A stretch of DNA of 64,000 bases from Sipunculus nudus (GCA_026874595.1 CM049320.1:3291464-3355463); one strand, 5' to 3'. Numbered from the stretch's first letter, positions 34,269 through 47,010 are shown. A program made the numbers and translations. The notes: generated by a model not told the origin, from the sequence alone.

Positions 34269-35241
34269 TATATAAAGTATCTATAATTTAGTTATTAACT
34301 TTCGCACAGTTTTTCTTATGTATTGCTTAAGAACAAGCTTCAACTATGATATTAACAGCTATGTGACGAGTTATATAGCTCTTGTTCACAGCTGTCATTC
34401 AAAGTTTTGTGGAAAGATAGATATCTGAAAATTTGAATATTGCTTGTCACAATAAGGGCGTTTAAATAAACACGCTATACACTTGTCACTGCGTTTTCAT
34501 AACACGTAGATATTCTGAATCATAAAACTGAAAATCTGTATCCCTTTTGAAACGTTCATTTTGTTTGATAGTTAGAAAAATCATAAAATGATATTAAATT
34601 TGCAAAATAAAATTGAATAAAATTGTTAAATTTGGGCATTATTTTTTACTTTAAAATCCGCAACCACCACAATTTTCATGATACATATTTCTTTGTTCCT
34701 TTTCTATCAGTTAAAGTAGACATCACCATAAGTGATAAGGATTATTCACATTATTTCATAACATACAGTAATACCAAGAAAATTTATTTTTCCATGTTTG
34801 GCAGAAAAAAAATAAGTGTATTATGCACAATATCGATTTTATGGGGGAAAAAATCGAAAAAAAAAACATTCTTCGACAATTAAAATGATACCAGATTCAG
34901 TTTGTTATACCTCCGGTAGGGATGGACTACATTTTGCCGGCCAAAACCGCTACCCTATAAAGCAAATCAACAGGGCCTTAATATAGGGGGGATGGGGGTA
35001 TATCTCCCCTCCCCCACACACACACTTTTTAGCATGGGGGGGGGGAATCTATGTAATCATCCCCCTTACTTTTCAGAAAATAATATATATATATTGTAAA
35101 TAAAATATATTGATATATAGATTTTGGTACCATTTAGGAGTTAAAATTGAAATATTATATCTAAACCTAGTTTAGAATTAACTTTTATTGGAGACATAAT
35201 ACCCTTTAACATTTTCTAAAAGTAATTTATTAATATATTTG

Positions 35242-35306
<65 letters not shown>

Positions 35307-36190
35307 AAATGTGTCAGAAGCAAAAAAAGGAACTTGTGTGTGAGGGTGTGTGTGTATGTAAGTGCAAGTTATTAAACCAGATAAAAAAGAAAGTATTTGA
35401 TTTTTCTTTAAATAAAGGCAAGGCAAGAGCCAGGAAAATGTATTTCTATGAATGAAAGATGTGATATAAAATATATCCTGTTATTATAAGCAGCTATCCA
35501 ATACAGGACAATCCCTTTGTTGACAGAAATAAATACAATTCCAACTGAATCCTTGGCAGTCCTCCTATTCTGGACTGCTGGAATTAGGGGGGAAAAATGG
35601 TATTTGTGCAATTAATAGAAAAGAAGATAAATGTACATTGTTTGATCTTTCGTTGCTTTATGGTGAATAAAACTACTTCCTGTATTTTGTGATTATCATT
35701 TGAACTTGCTGAATTGTTTGTTTTTCCTTTTAAATTAATCATGACTGGATGAAATAAATGTGCAGGAAGTCAGTCTAAAAGGTTTGGTTTCAACGAAAAT
35801 TGAAGAGTTGAACGTCCACAATGCCAAAATGCAAGCGAGGCCTCGTTCGTATTAAGACGGAGAGCTGACCTCTGGGTAACGGAGACGTGACCTTTCATTC
35901 CTTGAGAATCAGGTGGCCCGAGAGCATCGTTTAAGCTCAATGACGGCTTAAATTTATGCCGCCCTAAAGAAGCAAAGCGGCCGGTCATCCTGCGACCTGA
36001 AATTATAAAATTCCAATAAGTCCTGCCCATCACGGATTAACTGTAACGTCCCCGTCCAATATCCGAAGCAGAACTGTAATGTGAAATGTATAAAAAAATA
36101 TTGTTTAAAAATTCGAATCTTTGTTAAAAAAAATTTAAGACGACATAGGCTAAACCCCGTCGTGGTTGGATAGTTTGGACACAGAAGAAA
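34269..36190. other. No gene seen; (TA)n at 35244-35303
   Basis: AT-rich. A pure TA tract (35244-35303) is flanked on both sides by ATATTTGAAAT, so the tract looks embedded in or generated within a short duplicated motif. Confidence 0.45.
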
Positions 36191-36200
36191 TCTGAATTAA

Positions 36201-36655
36201 TGGTACCACAAACATCGTTTTGGTGTCATTCGGCCCAGTTTAGAGTATGTATTCAGGGAAACTAACCATTTTACCCTGCTCCCAAAAACAAAAATTCCAA
36301 GCCCCACAAACCTGATTACAAGCCAGTATATGGATAATACACAGCCAAATAGCTTTTGTGACAACCTCATCTCCACCAAACTCCACACACAAACCTGGTT
36401 TGGCCAACAAAGTACTCCATTTAAACCTACTGGGTGGTTTTGCAAAGCATTAGTCTCAACTCTATCAGAAAAAAAATTCAGACCACTCTGAAATATTCCA
36501 GTCTTGTCATAGGGTATGCAGAATTCCCTTTTTACCTCAAATAATCCCACAAACATGGTTTTGGTGTCATTTGGCCCGGTTTATAGTCTGTATGCAGGAA
36601 AATAGGCCGTTCTACCCTGCTCCCACAAACAAAAAATTCAGACCGCTCTGATTTT
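36201..36655. repeat. Two copies of an ~80-bp block about 349 bp apart
   Basis: CCACAAACAT..TTTTGGTGTCATT and the following 80 bases at 36206 recur at 36547 with moderate divergence. TTCAGACC(A/G)CTCTGA occurs at about 36477 and 36637. This is about 1.3 units of a longer tandem repeat. Confidence 0.55.
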
Positions 36656-36814
36656 TTTAATGGGATCATATCAGTATGTACAGTAGTAACTTTTTATACC
36701 AACCCTGAAATAATGGTCACAGAAAACTAGTTCTTGCCTTATTTTACTTAATTTCCAACCATTATGCACCAAAACACATATTATTTGACTTCAACCCACA
36801 ACATAATCACATAA

Positions 36815-37790
36815 CTAAGAACATGTCAACAGGCCACCATATATGTCTTTAATATAGGAAAATAGAGTTATGTAGATTGAGGACAACTGAAAAACAGACA
36901 GACATACTGCCAAAGTGACACATCCGAAATAAAAGGTGACTAGATAATCATATGTAGAAGGTGTAGAGGAGCAAAATGAGCTATAGTTTATGTAGGTTAG
37001 TTTGATAGTTTTAGAGATATGGCCATAAAATGATATAATGTGGTGTAAAAAGTGCAGCGCTCCCAAGGGGCTATTTTCCAAAAAATAAAATCTCTTTCGA
37101 GATATTAATGTTAAATATAAGATGTACCAGTTACAAAAGGATTGCTGTAAAACTATGGCCTGTAGATTGCTAATTGTAAGACGCAAAAACCAGCAAGGAA
37201 GCGAAATGGGGGACAACTGACAAACAGGCGGACATACCGAAAAAGTGACACAAGGTTGATATCAGATGGCTTGATCTGATCATGTCGAACATCTAGAAGA
37301 AGAAAATAAGCTACAGTTTATTTAATTAATATCTATATTTTTTTGGATATGGCCAAACAATTATATTTTATGGTGGTTCCACTGCAGCCCCCCCCCCCCC
37401 CTTTTTAGCCATATCCAAAAAGTGAAATAGCTCTTTCGAGATATTAGCGTTAGACATATGGTGTACCAGTTTCAAAAGGATTCCTGCAAAACTGTGGCCT
37501 ATAGATTTCTAATTGTAAGACACAAGAACGAACAAGCAGGCGAAGTTGAGGACATCTAACAAAAAGACAGACTTATTGACCAAGTGACACAAGGCTCAGA
37601 CCATTCGATTAACTAAGTTATGGAGAAGTACCATAGGAAGAAATGGAGTTTGTGAAGATGGGACTAATATTAGTTAATAGTTTTGACGAAAAAAATAAAA
37701 AAAATGTTTTTCGATGACCTTGACCATGAACCTATATTGACCAAAATGAATAGGCTTCGGGGAATTTTGATTTTCTATCAACTTTGTAAG
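36815..37790. repeat. ~335-bp tandem repeat, about 2.7 units
   Basis: GAGGACAACTGA-type anchors at about 36879, 37211 and 37549 give 332- and 338-bp spacing. Shared blocks include CTCTTTCGAGATATTA, TGTACCAGTT(A/T)CAAAAGGATT and TAATTGTAAGAC. It resembles the cores of tandem-core interspersed elements, but no ACGG tract or 3' hairpin was found. Confidence 0.7.
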
Positions 37791-37801
37791 TTTAAAAGCA
37801 A

Positions 37802-37915
37802 ACATGCTTACCGAAATTGAAGATTTCCGGCAAGCAACAAACACAGACATTCGTAACTGGTGAACATGCTTACCGAAATCAAAGATTTGCGGCAGGCAAT
37901 AAACACATACTGAAA
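37802..37915. repeat. ~62-bp direct duplication
   Basis: CATGCTTACCGAAAT followed by GAAGATTT or AAAGATTT and (C/G)GGCA(A/G)GCAA occurs at 37803 and 37865. Confidence 0.7.
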
Positions 37916-39167
37916 AAAAATTATGGCGGATCGCTCAATTTTGTGATTGGCAGAAGTCTGCCCATATTCAATCCGTAATGTCGAATTGAGCATTAAAATA
38001 CAATGATATTCAGTGCGGAATGAAGTTTTATTTTTGCGTAGTTGCACGTTTTGCATACTCTTGAAGTGTTAACATCGTGGATCATGCGAAGTGGCAAGAA
38101 AAAAGAAACATACATAAAAGTAACTAATTATATTAATAAGCATATGTGTTTTTATTAGTTGAACGCAAATGGAAGATAAAATCTTTTTCCAGTTTAAAGC
38201 AAGATATAAGGTTTCGAGTGAATATGGTTCATTTCCGCGCATTTGTTTTTCTTTCAATCCCTGGTATCACGGTGGACCTTTTGTGAATGCTATGAGCGAG
38301 CATTCGGGCAACGGTGAATAACCGGAAAGTTATCTGGAATGTTAAGCTAGTCTGCACTCGCCATCGTTACCTACACCCGAATCGAGGCTGGCAAGGGGAA
38401 ATAACATTGGATAATATTTTCTGTTCTTCTCAGGTCCTCCGGGACCATCTGATTGGCCAGGCAAGGATTTGCATACGCCTTCTTTTGGCGCATCACATAA
38501 ACTTGGATGGCTTAGGCAGCTGGTTTGGAAAGCCGACTGACACGTGCGTATGTACGGTACACATTCAACCCGCATGAATGGCTTCAAGTTTACCGTCAAC
38601 CTCACACTGATCTGTAATAAATAATAATAATAATATAAAATAAATCAAAGGTGATACTCAAGTATTAAAAAGTATAATTTACGAGAAATTAGATAATTAT
38701 TTCCCCAGTACTATTTATTAAAGTATTATATTGATAATTTTAATGCGTAACAAACGTAAAATTAGTTCAATATCACGTTTATTAAAACATTTAATTGCAT
38801 TTAAATCGTGATTATATAAATCTGTTGATTATTCTTATATATGGACAGCAGCATTAAACTTTTATTATCTTTCAGTATATGATGGAACTACGCTCAGAAT
38901 AAATAATGGGGACATGTAACAATAGTTAGAAACAAACTATACTAAACCAATATTTGAAAAGAGTCGGTAGTCATGAATTGGTGACAATAATATTTATTGA
39001 TTTATTATTTCTATAAATCATAAAAAATTGACAACTATAATCTGGTTAATTATTTATAATACTAAAAGAAAACACATTTGAATACATTAGCAGTAACTGC
39101 ATATTGCGCTTCACTGTGTATACTAATAATAATGTCTAATTATTCAGTTCGATGTTAAATATATAGC
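37916..39167. other. No gene seen
   Basis: AT-rich. A CCAAT-type ATTGG and an octamer-like ATTTGCAT lie 16 bp apart near 38451-38474, in a GC-richer patch (38340-38580). I cannot connect them to a transcript. Confidence 0.35.
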
Positions 39168-39196
39168 TCACGTGGTCACGTATGTGGCCGTATAAG
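39168..39196 (+). promoter_or_regulatory. Possible core promoter: E-box pair plus TATA
   Basis: CACGTG and CACGTA lie within 10 bp, followed by GTATAAGAGGG (TATA-like) at about 39189. An initiation site about 30 bp downstream would leave a 5' leader of roughly 130 bp before the ATG at 39351. All elements are short, so chance is possible. Confidence 0.3.
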
Positions 39197-39350
39197 AGGG
39201 AGGTAGAGATACATCATTAGAGTAGAAACTCAAATTTCCGTATCTCTTTTTTAAAGAAAAAGTCGCTTTTGAAATATAATTGAGGAACCGAAATTATTAA
39301 CCGAGTAGTCTAGGTCATAATATTGATTATTTCTACGAGTAGAACAAAAT

Positions 39351-39392
39351 ATGCCAAGGGATCAATGGGCCAGGACAGTGAGGACACACAAG
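39351..39392 (+). CDS. Possible short first coding exon
   Basis: The context AAAAT-ATG opens a 14-codon frame (MPRDQWARTVRTHK) that ends exactly at a strong donor, AAG|GTAAGA, with the exon in phase 0. The peptide is basic and not recognisable as a signal peptide. The spacing from a TATA-like promoter at 39189 is reasonable. No downstream exon with matching phase was found in the window, so any gene would have a long first intron. Confidence 0.25.
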
Positions 39393-39399
39393 GTAAGAA

Positions 39400-41320
39400 A
39401 CATGGTTTTATCTGCAAAAGGGATATGCCAGTAATTAATGATATTTCTACGAGGAGTTAAACACCCACTTTATAGAATAGATTTTTAATAATCCTACAAA
39501 CATCTCTTAGGACTGGCTGTTTTGTTGGGTATGACAGATTCTCTCCGTCACATTAGAGTATATAGGCCACAGTCTTATCCGTTGTGAACAATTCAAGTAA
39601 ATCAAGTGTCTCGATTTGATGATGGTTTATGTATGATTAATGGTTTTAAAAATACAAAGAAAAATGTTCGTCTGGTGTTTTCTTTCTACATTGAGAAGAT
39701 GGGTATTTGTTTTGGCCCTGTTGGTTCTACACGTATTGCTTGTTCATGAACCTTCCTATTTCCTTTCTTTCAAATTAAGCAAGCTTGTTACACTTATCAA
39801 ATTATTCATTTATCCCCGCAGTGACGGAAAAAGGTGTGATCATAGTTTTAAAACGGTTCTGTGTTTTACATGGCATAAACATTTAATGAAAAGCCATCAT
39901 CAAGACTTAGATGGTAGCGTTCATTCGTCCTCATAGAAGGGAGAAACTGCAGGACCTTGAGTAAAGCACGGGATGTTGTAGTGGCATAGGACCTCATAGC
40001 AACGTTATTTATCAAACCTTTAGCAAGTGAAGGGAGCCAAGCTTGTGAACACATTTTAAACTTTAATTATAGACTATCCTTATTCCGGACGAGAACATGT
40101 GAGCTTGATTGTGCTGAGCAGAAAAAAAAAACTTGACTCACTTTATTAAAAGTCGCGACTTCACTGAGTGTCTTCAGAACCTGTATGGTGGTTGTAATTT
40201 TGACTTGGCTTATATAATTAATGCAGTTCACTAAATACAGAAATCCCCGACCGCTGATTGGTGCACGTAACATCCAGGAATAAAAAAAAACAATCACTGG
40301 AGTGTCTATCTGAATGAAGTTAATTTAAGTGATACTGATTTAAATAGCTGTCCATCTGACTAACACCCACCCGCAGATAGGAAGCCAACATGAGATATCG
40401 CGCGATTATGTAAATAATTGTCACGAGATCAAACAGGGTTCGTGTAATCATTAATCACTTAACACCGTTATTTATAGGTGCTAATCTGTATGATCATGGG
40501 GTCTGCTGGTGGTTTGTTACGATGTCAATTTATCATATATCTATACCAGGAGAGTATCCCTTTGCAATGAAACTAAATAAAAACTTGTTATTAGTATAGA
40601 GCAAAGTTAAGCAGTTGGAAATAATCACATAGTAGGTTGTATTTAAGTCGGGTTACCTGCAGTATAATTGAATAAAAAAATTGATATCCATCTGCTGAGA
40701 TCCATCTTAAAAACTTATTTGCCATCCTTATATTATCTTACATGCATAAAGCCACGGGGCACATTACTAAACCATCGCATGTATCATATATTTGTCAGGG
40801 AAACCACTTTGCAATAAACCTAGTATCTTTATATTATTATTATAAATAGTCGTATTAGTATTAGTATTATAGATTTCTTTGCCAATTTTATAAAAGTTAA
40901 CCAGTTGTTTGAATCCAGTCAAGAAATATAGTTGAAGTCATTTGTAATATAACCAATTTGTACCTTATTGCTTCGATAGGTTAAGATAAAATATAAATTG
41001 TTTCTGGTTTTGTACACGACTTATATATATTGCAATTGTATTTGGCCTTCAAAACTATGCCGTGTAGAGCAAACACTATCTATAAATAGAGGAAATAAAT
41101 AATATCAACGATAATATCAACGATTTTATTCTTATATAGTTTATATTCATTTGATTTTCATATCACAATATATATTATATGTAGTATAAATATACTATTC
41201 ACTACATGCTATATGAGGCCAATCACCGGTACCTGAAACGCATACCGTAACAAGAGTTTTTTTTCAAATTTTATTTGTACTGATTGCTAATGTTCTCTTT
41301 TCAACCCATGAGAGTTAAAA
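39400..41320. other. No gene seen
   Basis: AT-rich, without recognisable repeats or exons. Confidence 0.4.
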
Positions 41321-41321
41321 T

Positions 41322-41617
41322 ACCAGATTTTCCGTGAGATCTTGTGACATATGCAGCGACTTATTTCTTGTGAGGGTGAAAAGACCAGATTTTCCATGAG
41401 ATCTTGTGAGATCGGCAGCGACGTATTTCTTGTGAGAGTGAAAAGACCAGATTTTCCATGATATCTTGTGGGATCGGCAGCGACGTATTTCTTGTGAGGG
41501 TGAAAAGACCAGATTTTCCGTGAGATCTTGTGAGATATGCAACGACATATTTCTTGTGAGAGTGTAAAGACCAGATTTTCTATGCGATCTTGTGAGATCT
41601 GCAGCGACGCAGATCAC
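41322..41617. repeat. 62-bp minisatellite, about 4.8 units
   Basis: ACCAGATTTTCC recurs at 41322, 41384, 41446, 41508 and 41570, exactly 62 bp apart. The unit also contains GAGATCTTGTGAGAT and GCAGCGAC. Because 62 is not a multiple of three, the open minus-strand frame passes through the repeat in changing frames and is not a protein. Confidence 0.95.
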
Positions 41618-41883
41618 GAGACCATCTTAGTCTCAAGCCAATTTTGTGTCTCGTTCTAAGAGCCACACTGTCTCAGGCTCTTGTCTGATCTCTACTTTGA
41701 GACGAAGAAGAAATTCAGGTTTAAGGTATAATACTAATATGCAGATACATGTATGATTTGCTCTCCGTTTTACTCTCAGTTCTATTTCTTTCTCAAATTA
41801 AGGATTTTAACCCTCTCCCCGTTGATTGTAATATAACAACGACGGCTTATTTAAGGAGAACATATCGTGAGTATGAACTCGCA

Positions 41884-41960
41884 AGTTGGTAAACGCGTGC
41901 TTCCGTCGTCTCTTCAGTGTTCGATCCAATCATCTTGGTCCCGGATTGGCCGGTCTCAAC
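41884..41960 (+). mobile_element. Possible tRNA-derived SINE head
   Basis: CTCGCAAGTTGGTAAACGCG resembles box A of a tRNA promoter (AGTTGGTA), and 30-45 bp on GTTCGATCC fits the box B consensus. A GC-richer tail follows. The cloverleaf is not convincing. Pol III-type internal promoter elements are the only evidence. Confidence 0.35.
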
Positions 41961-42261
41961 TATATCACTAATAGTTCGGTGGCGAGGGTTGATACGTACA
42001 TCTAGGCTTGTGTCACAATCCACCTAAGCTACAACTAGCTTGATTAAAAAACCTTTTTAACATTTTACTGGTTGAATTATTATTCATTACATATTTTAAG
42101 GCCGTATGTATTTATTTTGTAATGGCATGACTAATGGCTAAGTTGACTTTGGTGTGAGGGAGTAAAGATTGCAGAGGGATGGTCTAAACAAATGGTTTAA
42201 GGTTTCGGTCATGAATCCCTTGATGTCATTCTTTGTATTGTGTTTCGGTATCAAAAAGCGG

Positions 42262-42320
42262 ATCGGGGGGGGGGGGGGGGGGGCAGGTCCAGGGGGTCCG
42301 GACCCCCCCCCCCCCCTTTT
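42262..42320. repeat. Poly-G / poly-C hairpin
   Basis: A G17-type run is followed within about 20 bp by a C14 run. The intervening GGTCCAGGGGGTCCGGACCC is itself partly palindromic, so the whole could fold into a GC hairpin. The left edge GCGGATCG and the right edge CATCCG are also complementary. It is probably the core of an element related to 8063-8275. Confidence 0.5.
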
Positions 42321-43230
42321 TCATCCGAAAATCCTTTTTAAGGGTATAGCTTGTCATGTCATTTTCTGATAGGATTATGTTGAGACTAGCTTGGATTCAG
42401 CTGTCTTTTCTCCTGTGTTTCTCACTGGCATCTCCGTTTGCCTTGACCTCTGAGTGTTTTCATTGTTGACCTCTGACCTTTTCGTGTATCTTTCTTTCTT
42501 AACCTCTGAACTATTCATGTATCTTAAAAAAATGGTACTTTTATTTTGCAGGGCCGGGTGACTGCAAGTGGGGTCAGCTAAGACAGACATTACGTAAATA
42601 AGTGGAGTCACCTGTCTCTTCACAGTATACATACTACTTCTAGAAGCCAGTACAGTGGGCGTGAGTTGTGCTGTGGGGTATGATTTGAAAAAATATTCTT
42701 TTAACTTTGGATTAGTATAATATTTTTTTCCATTTTCTTTATTGGGCAGCGAATCCAATGCGGGTTAGAAACTTAATATGAGATTAATAAGATGCATGTA
42801 AATTTGCTTCTTTAAATGTATATTTCATAATTTTTTTTAATAAATAAGCCTTTTCAATTGCTATCTAAATAAGGTACAAAAATTTTATCAACAAAATGCA
42901 TATAAATAAATCTATAAAAATAAATGTATTTAAGTGAAATTTAAACAATACACTTGTGTAAAATTTATTTAACAGATCAGTATACATTACCACGAACATG
43001 CGGAAATAATTGAAAATGATCTTCTCAGCTTCAGACAATTTTGTATCAATATTATATTTTTAAGGAAATCATAGGAAACATTTTTTTCACATTCAATTTA
43101 TAAATAAAAAGTTTTAAATCTTCCATGTGTATAAAAATATAAAGCTAATGAATAAAAGGAAAACTGATAAAAAATAACAATCTTCATTGTATCACATTTC
43201 TGATTGAAATTTAATACACTATGTCAAAAT
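42321..43230. other. No gene supported
   Basis: A minus-strand frame of 127 codons (42375-42758) is open and polar (SEVKKERYTKRSEVNNENTQ). It has no recognisable domain, and its underlying DNA repeats TGACCTCTGA-type phrases, so I do not call it a gene. The rest is AT-rich. Confidence 0.3.
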
Positions 43231-43234
43231 ATAA

Positions 43235-44058
43235 CTACGGGTAGTCGACAAGCGACTACGTGTATCCACCAAAATCAGAGTAGGCCGGGTGAAGTGAGGC
43301 ATGGGTTTAGTGGCTAGGCGAAATAGAGTTAGATATGTAACATATTAGTTTGGATGTCTGCAGTGTGAACGTAGGTGGCGCAACCTGTCATAAAATCAAG
43401 AAAGCCATCCAGGATGTATACGCATGCCAAATTTCAGGTGGAAAGGTCAAACCACTGCCGAGATACGAGTAATTTATTATATCCCACAGCAGAAAAATAG
43501 ATGGACGCTGTGCAAAAATGGGACCACCAGTTTTGTGTATGATAAAGAGATATATATGCGAGTTCCAAACACATGCAAATTTTCAGGAAGATACGTCAAA
43601 CAAGTCCGGAGATATAAGCATGGATGTATGCAGCGTGAACATGAATGTAGGTAGCGCCACCTGTCATAAAATCAATAAAAGCTATCCGGGATGTATAGGC
43701 ATGACGAATTCCAGGTGAATTAGTAAAACCACTGCAGAGATATGAGGGATTTTAACCCAAGTCAAACGAACAGATGGACGCTGTGCAAAAAATTGGTTGC
43801 AGGTGGCGCCACTATTTTCGTGAAGGTTATAAAGCTGTCCAAGGGCTACATTTGTGTAAAATTTATTTCCTGATTGGTCAAACGAGTCTGAAGATATGTA
43901 GGTTAATGTGTCAAAACAGTTGAACGCACTGGAGAGAGGAAAGGTCAGATGTCAACCAAAAATGAGGGCGCAGCAGTTGCTCATGTGACTAGATATTCAT
44001 TCCGAATTTTAAAAAAAATTCTGCCCAGTGGCAAAAACTCTGTTTTGGCGGATACAAT
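43235..44058 (+). mobile_element. HINE-like element, family D, apparently complete
   Basis: The 5' end carries a perfect hairpin, GTAGTCG-ACAAG-CGACTAC (43241-43259), followed by TGTATCCACCAAAATCAGAG. The 3' end CTCTGTTTTGGCGGATACA (44038-44056) is the inverse of that stretch with two differences, so the element has subterminal inverted repeats about 20 bp long. Between them are about 2.5 units of roughly 270 bp with AGGTGGCGC..CACCTGTCATAAAATCA and GGATGTATGCAGCGTGAAC. Other members are at 48735 (5' end) and 56440-57089 (3' end). Confidence 0.7.
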
Positions 44059-45006
44059 GATCAATCTTGAAAGGTTCTTATGCAAAATGATATAATCATT
44101 ATTAACTGACCACAAACAAATTTGCTGGTAGCAAAAGAAAAATGACACAAGCTTTTCTAATAATGTATTAAGCCAGCTATTCTCTGTGAAGGGGAATTTT
44201 TACTCCATTGCGGAACCAGAGAGGGCGCCCTCCCCTGGAACCTCTATCATTTTATTTCTTTCTTTTCCATTTATTCCTGAGCCTGAGCTCTACATCCTGG
44301 CATAGTTTTATTAAATGGCGTTTTTCACTGTCTCTGATTTCTGCCTTTGGGTTAGAGAACCAAGCATGCAGATTTACTAAGCTTTAAATAAAAGATTTGC
44401 TCGTCTAACAAACTTTGCTTGCGTTCAACTTTAACACAAAACACAAACACGCTAATACTGAAAACGTTAGGGTTTATTGCTGGAAAATACATATTTTACA
44501 TGAAGGACAACAAACATCGCAATGCATTATGCAAATCATAAACCGTGAAAAGAAACAAGACTTGATATCAAATTTGAAACTGATTAACGACTGACGTGTA
44601 AATAATTAACCACAATACGATAGAAGATGCCCAGTAAAAATGACAAATTCAAAATACAAATAATAGGTATATACATTATGGTAGAGATAGCAACCATGTT
44701 ACCCTGGCTGGTAAGATGCGATATTAAATCGTTTCAAGTCTGTAAATCTGTTTAAACTGAATATTGAATTGAAACAAAAAAGTTTAAAATTATAATTATT
44801 AGTGCATGCGTTCTGTGGGGTCCCGCGGGAGTCCTGCACTTACAAAATTCTGCATGTATGAAAAGGCAGTCTAATACTATATCTAATAATCTAATTATGT
44901 CTCACAGACATTAAGATCAAGAAATCACAATTTATAAGTATCGATAGAATAACAGAGAACAAATACAGTTAAAAATAACTATTGAAACCGATGCATATAT
45001 ATTCAC
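44059..45006. other. No gene seen
   Basis: AT-rich, without identifiable elements. A palindrome TCCCGCGGGA lies at about 44821. Confidence 0.4.
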
Positions 45007-46724
45007 ATGTATATGTCGAGGCCAAGATTAGAATCTGGCCCAATTTAAAACTGGGCCAGCCCAGATCAAAATTTTGATCTGGGCCGGTCCAGACTAATAT
45101 CCTGTGGTGAAGCCTTCAGGATTTAAATTTGGTCTAGACTGATTGAAACTGGGCCAGCCTAGATTAGAATTCTGATCTGCTTCTAGGCTGGCTTCAATTA
45201 CACTATATTTAACTAGTTGGCCTTTCATCAATTCAAAGAATTTGTAAAACATTTTAAGACTAAGTAATAATTAATATTTAATGAATTTATTTCATATTCT
45301 ATGAAAATATCATTTGTTGGATCCTGTCATATTTATTTTGTAATTTCACCTCTTATGTGAAATGTCTAATATATAATTATAAGATAATCATGTTTAACAG
45401 TGGTATTTTACAGCTAAATACTACAAATATAGCTTGCAGTATATAATATGTGCATTAATTCAACAAACTAAAACAAAATTTAATCAATAGTAATTAATAT
45501 ATATGTTACTCAATGTTAAGCTTGTGATCCAAGACCTGTAAATTCAAAATTTTATTTGTTATGTTAAGTTATTTATCATTTATCATAAATAAGTTGGGGT
45601 TCTTTGTCTGTAATCTCCCCCCCCCCCAGTCACCCATTAAAATATTTGCACTTATAGTAACATTGGACCTAGAACTTATAACGTACTACATATTAAGGAA
45701 AGAAGGCCCTGAAACATCTATTTAGAAAGAACAGTGGGAACAATATTCACCAACTCAGCATTTTAACTATTGAAGGTAGAGAATATTTGTATTGCAGCTT
45801 TGAACTATCTTCAATTTACATAAGTTATCAGTGAATAGATTAGCTTTTATTAAGTTATTAACTCCAAAGTGAAAACTCCAATATTGTTTGTCACCCTGTG
45901 ATTCTGAATTAAAATTCTAAATCCAATTTTCACTCATGTTCACCTCTATTTTTGAGACTGACAAATGACAACAATCACATCATTTTCTCAGCTGTGGATT
46001 TTCTGCTATTGAAGATTTTAGAAATGGTATCACAAACCTCTCCCTAGCCCCATGTTATGGTACAATGTCATGTTGCTCACCCAAATAAGCATCAAGACTG
46101 ATAAATTACTTTTGTTCACTTATAAATGGGTAAAGCTAGTATTTAATTATGCATGTATATATTTAATATTACACATGAAATTTTGATATTCAGAACAGAA
46201 AATTATCTCAGTTAAGTTGAAAATTTTGATATTAAGTCAAATAGATGTCTCAGAACTGACACATATTCTAAACTGTGATAAATTATGGTAGTTGGTTTAG
46301 GTGAAGGTCAAATGTGAACTTGTATGCTTGAAGAACGGATGAAACCAAAGAAGCACATTACATTTGTTCTTGAGCTTTTTCCTCACTAAAATATTTTAAA
46401 TGATCTTGTTCATTATGTGTTTTGTGCCCTTGGTGTATCTGGAATAAATGTTTACTGTATTATCTGATTTAAGATGATAAAAATCAAGCTAGCCTAAGAT
46501 TAGATTAGGATTCTAATCTGGTTAGGCCCAGTTTAAAATCAGTCCAACACAGGATTGTAATCTTGACTGGCCCAGATTAAAATTTTGATCTGGGCTGGCC
46601 CAGTTTAAAACTGGTCTGGCCCAGATTAGAATTTTGATCTGGGCCGGTCCTAATCAAAATTTTGATCTGGGCTGGCCCAGTTTAAAATTGGGCCAGATTC
46701 TAATATGGGCCTCGACATATACAT
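45007..46724. mobile_element. 1.7-kb foldback element with ~80-bp terminal inverted repeats
   Basis: The left end ATGTATATGTCGAGGCC and the following ~65 bases (TTAGAATCTGGCCCAATTTA...) match the reverse complement of the right end, finishing CCTCGACATATACAT at 46724, with few differences. Both arms are built from modules such as CTGGGCCAGCCCAG and the 16-bp palindrome GATCAAAATTTTGATC. Extra copies sit inside the left (to about 45200) and right (from about 46480) arms. The 1.3-kb centre is AT-rich and non-coding. This is typical of a non-autonomous foldback or long-TIR DNA element. Superfamily and target duplication are unresolved; the flanks suggest a TA target at most. Confidence 0.8.
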
Positions 46725-46725
46725 A

Positions 46726-47010
46726 CACTTATTTATAAATATAAGCATATCTATATATGTATCTATATGTATTTATATATACATGTACGTGATATATATC
46801 TATATATCTATCTGTATAAATATATATATATATATCTGTATATTTATACATATATATGTAATCATTATCTACATATACTAATATCTATCTATATATACTT
46901 CATATATTAATATATATCTATCTGTATCCGTATATGCATACATATATATATAATACATTTATATATATACACATTAATAAATTATATATATATATGTATT
47001 TGCATATTTG
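46726..47010. repeat. Imperfect TATATC/TATG low-complexity DNA
   Basis: Degenerate TATATCTATATATG-type repeats follow the foldback element directly. Confidence 0.8.

Noticed and set aside
41315-41617. 100-codon minus-strand frame with repeated DLT(R/E)..K/NLVF
   Set aside because: The underlying 62-bp period forces the same DNA into three frames, so it is a non-coding minisatellite.
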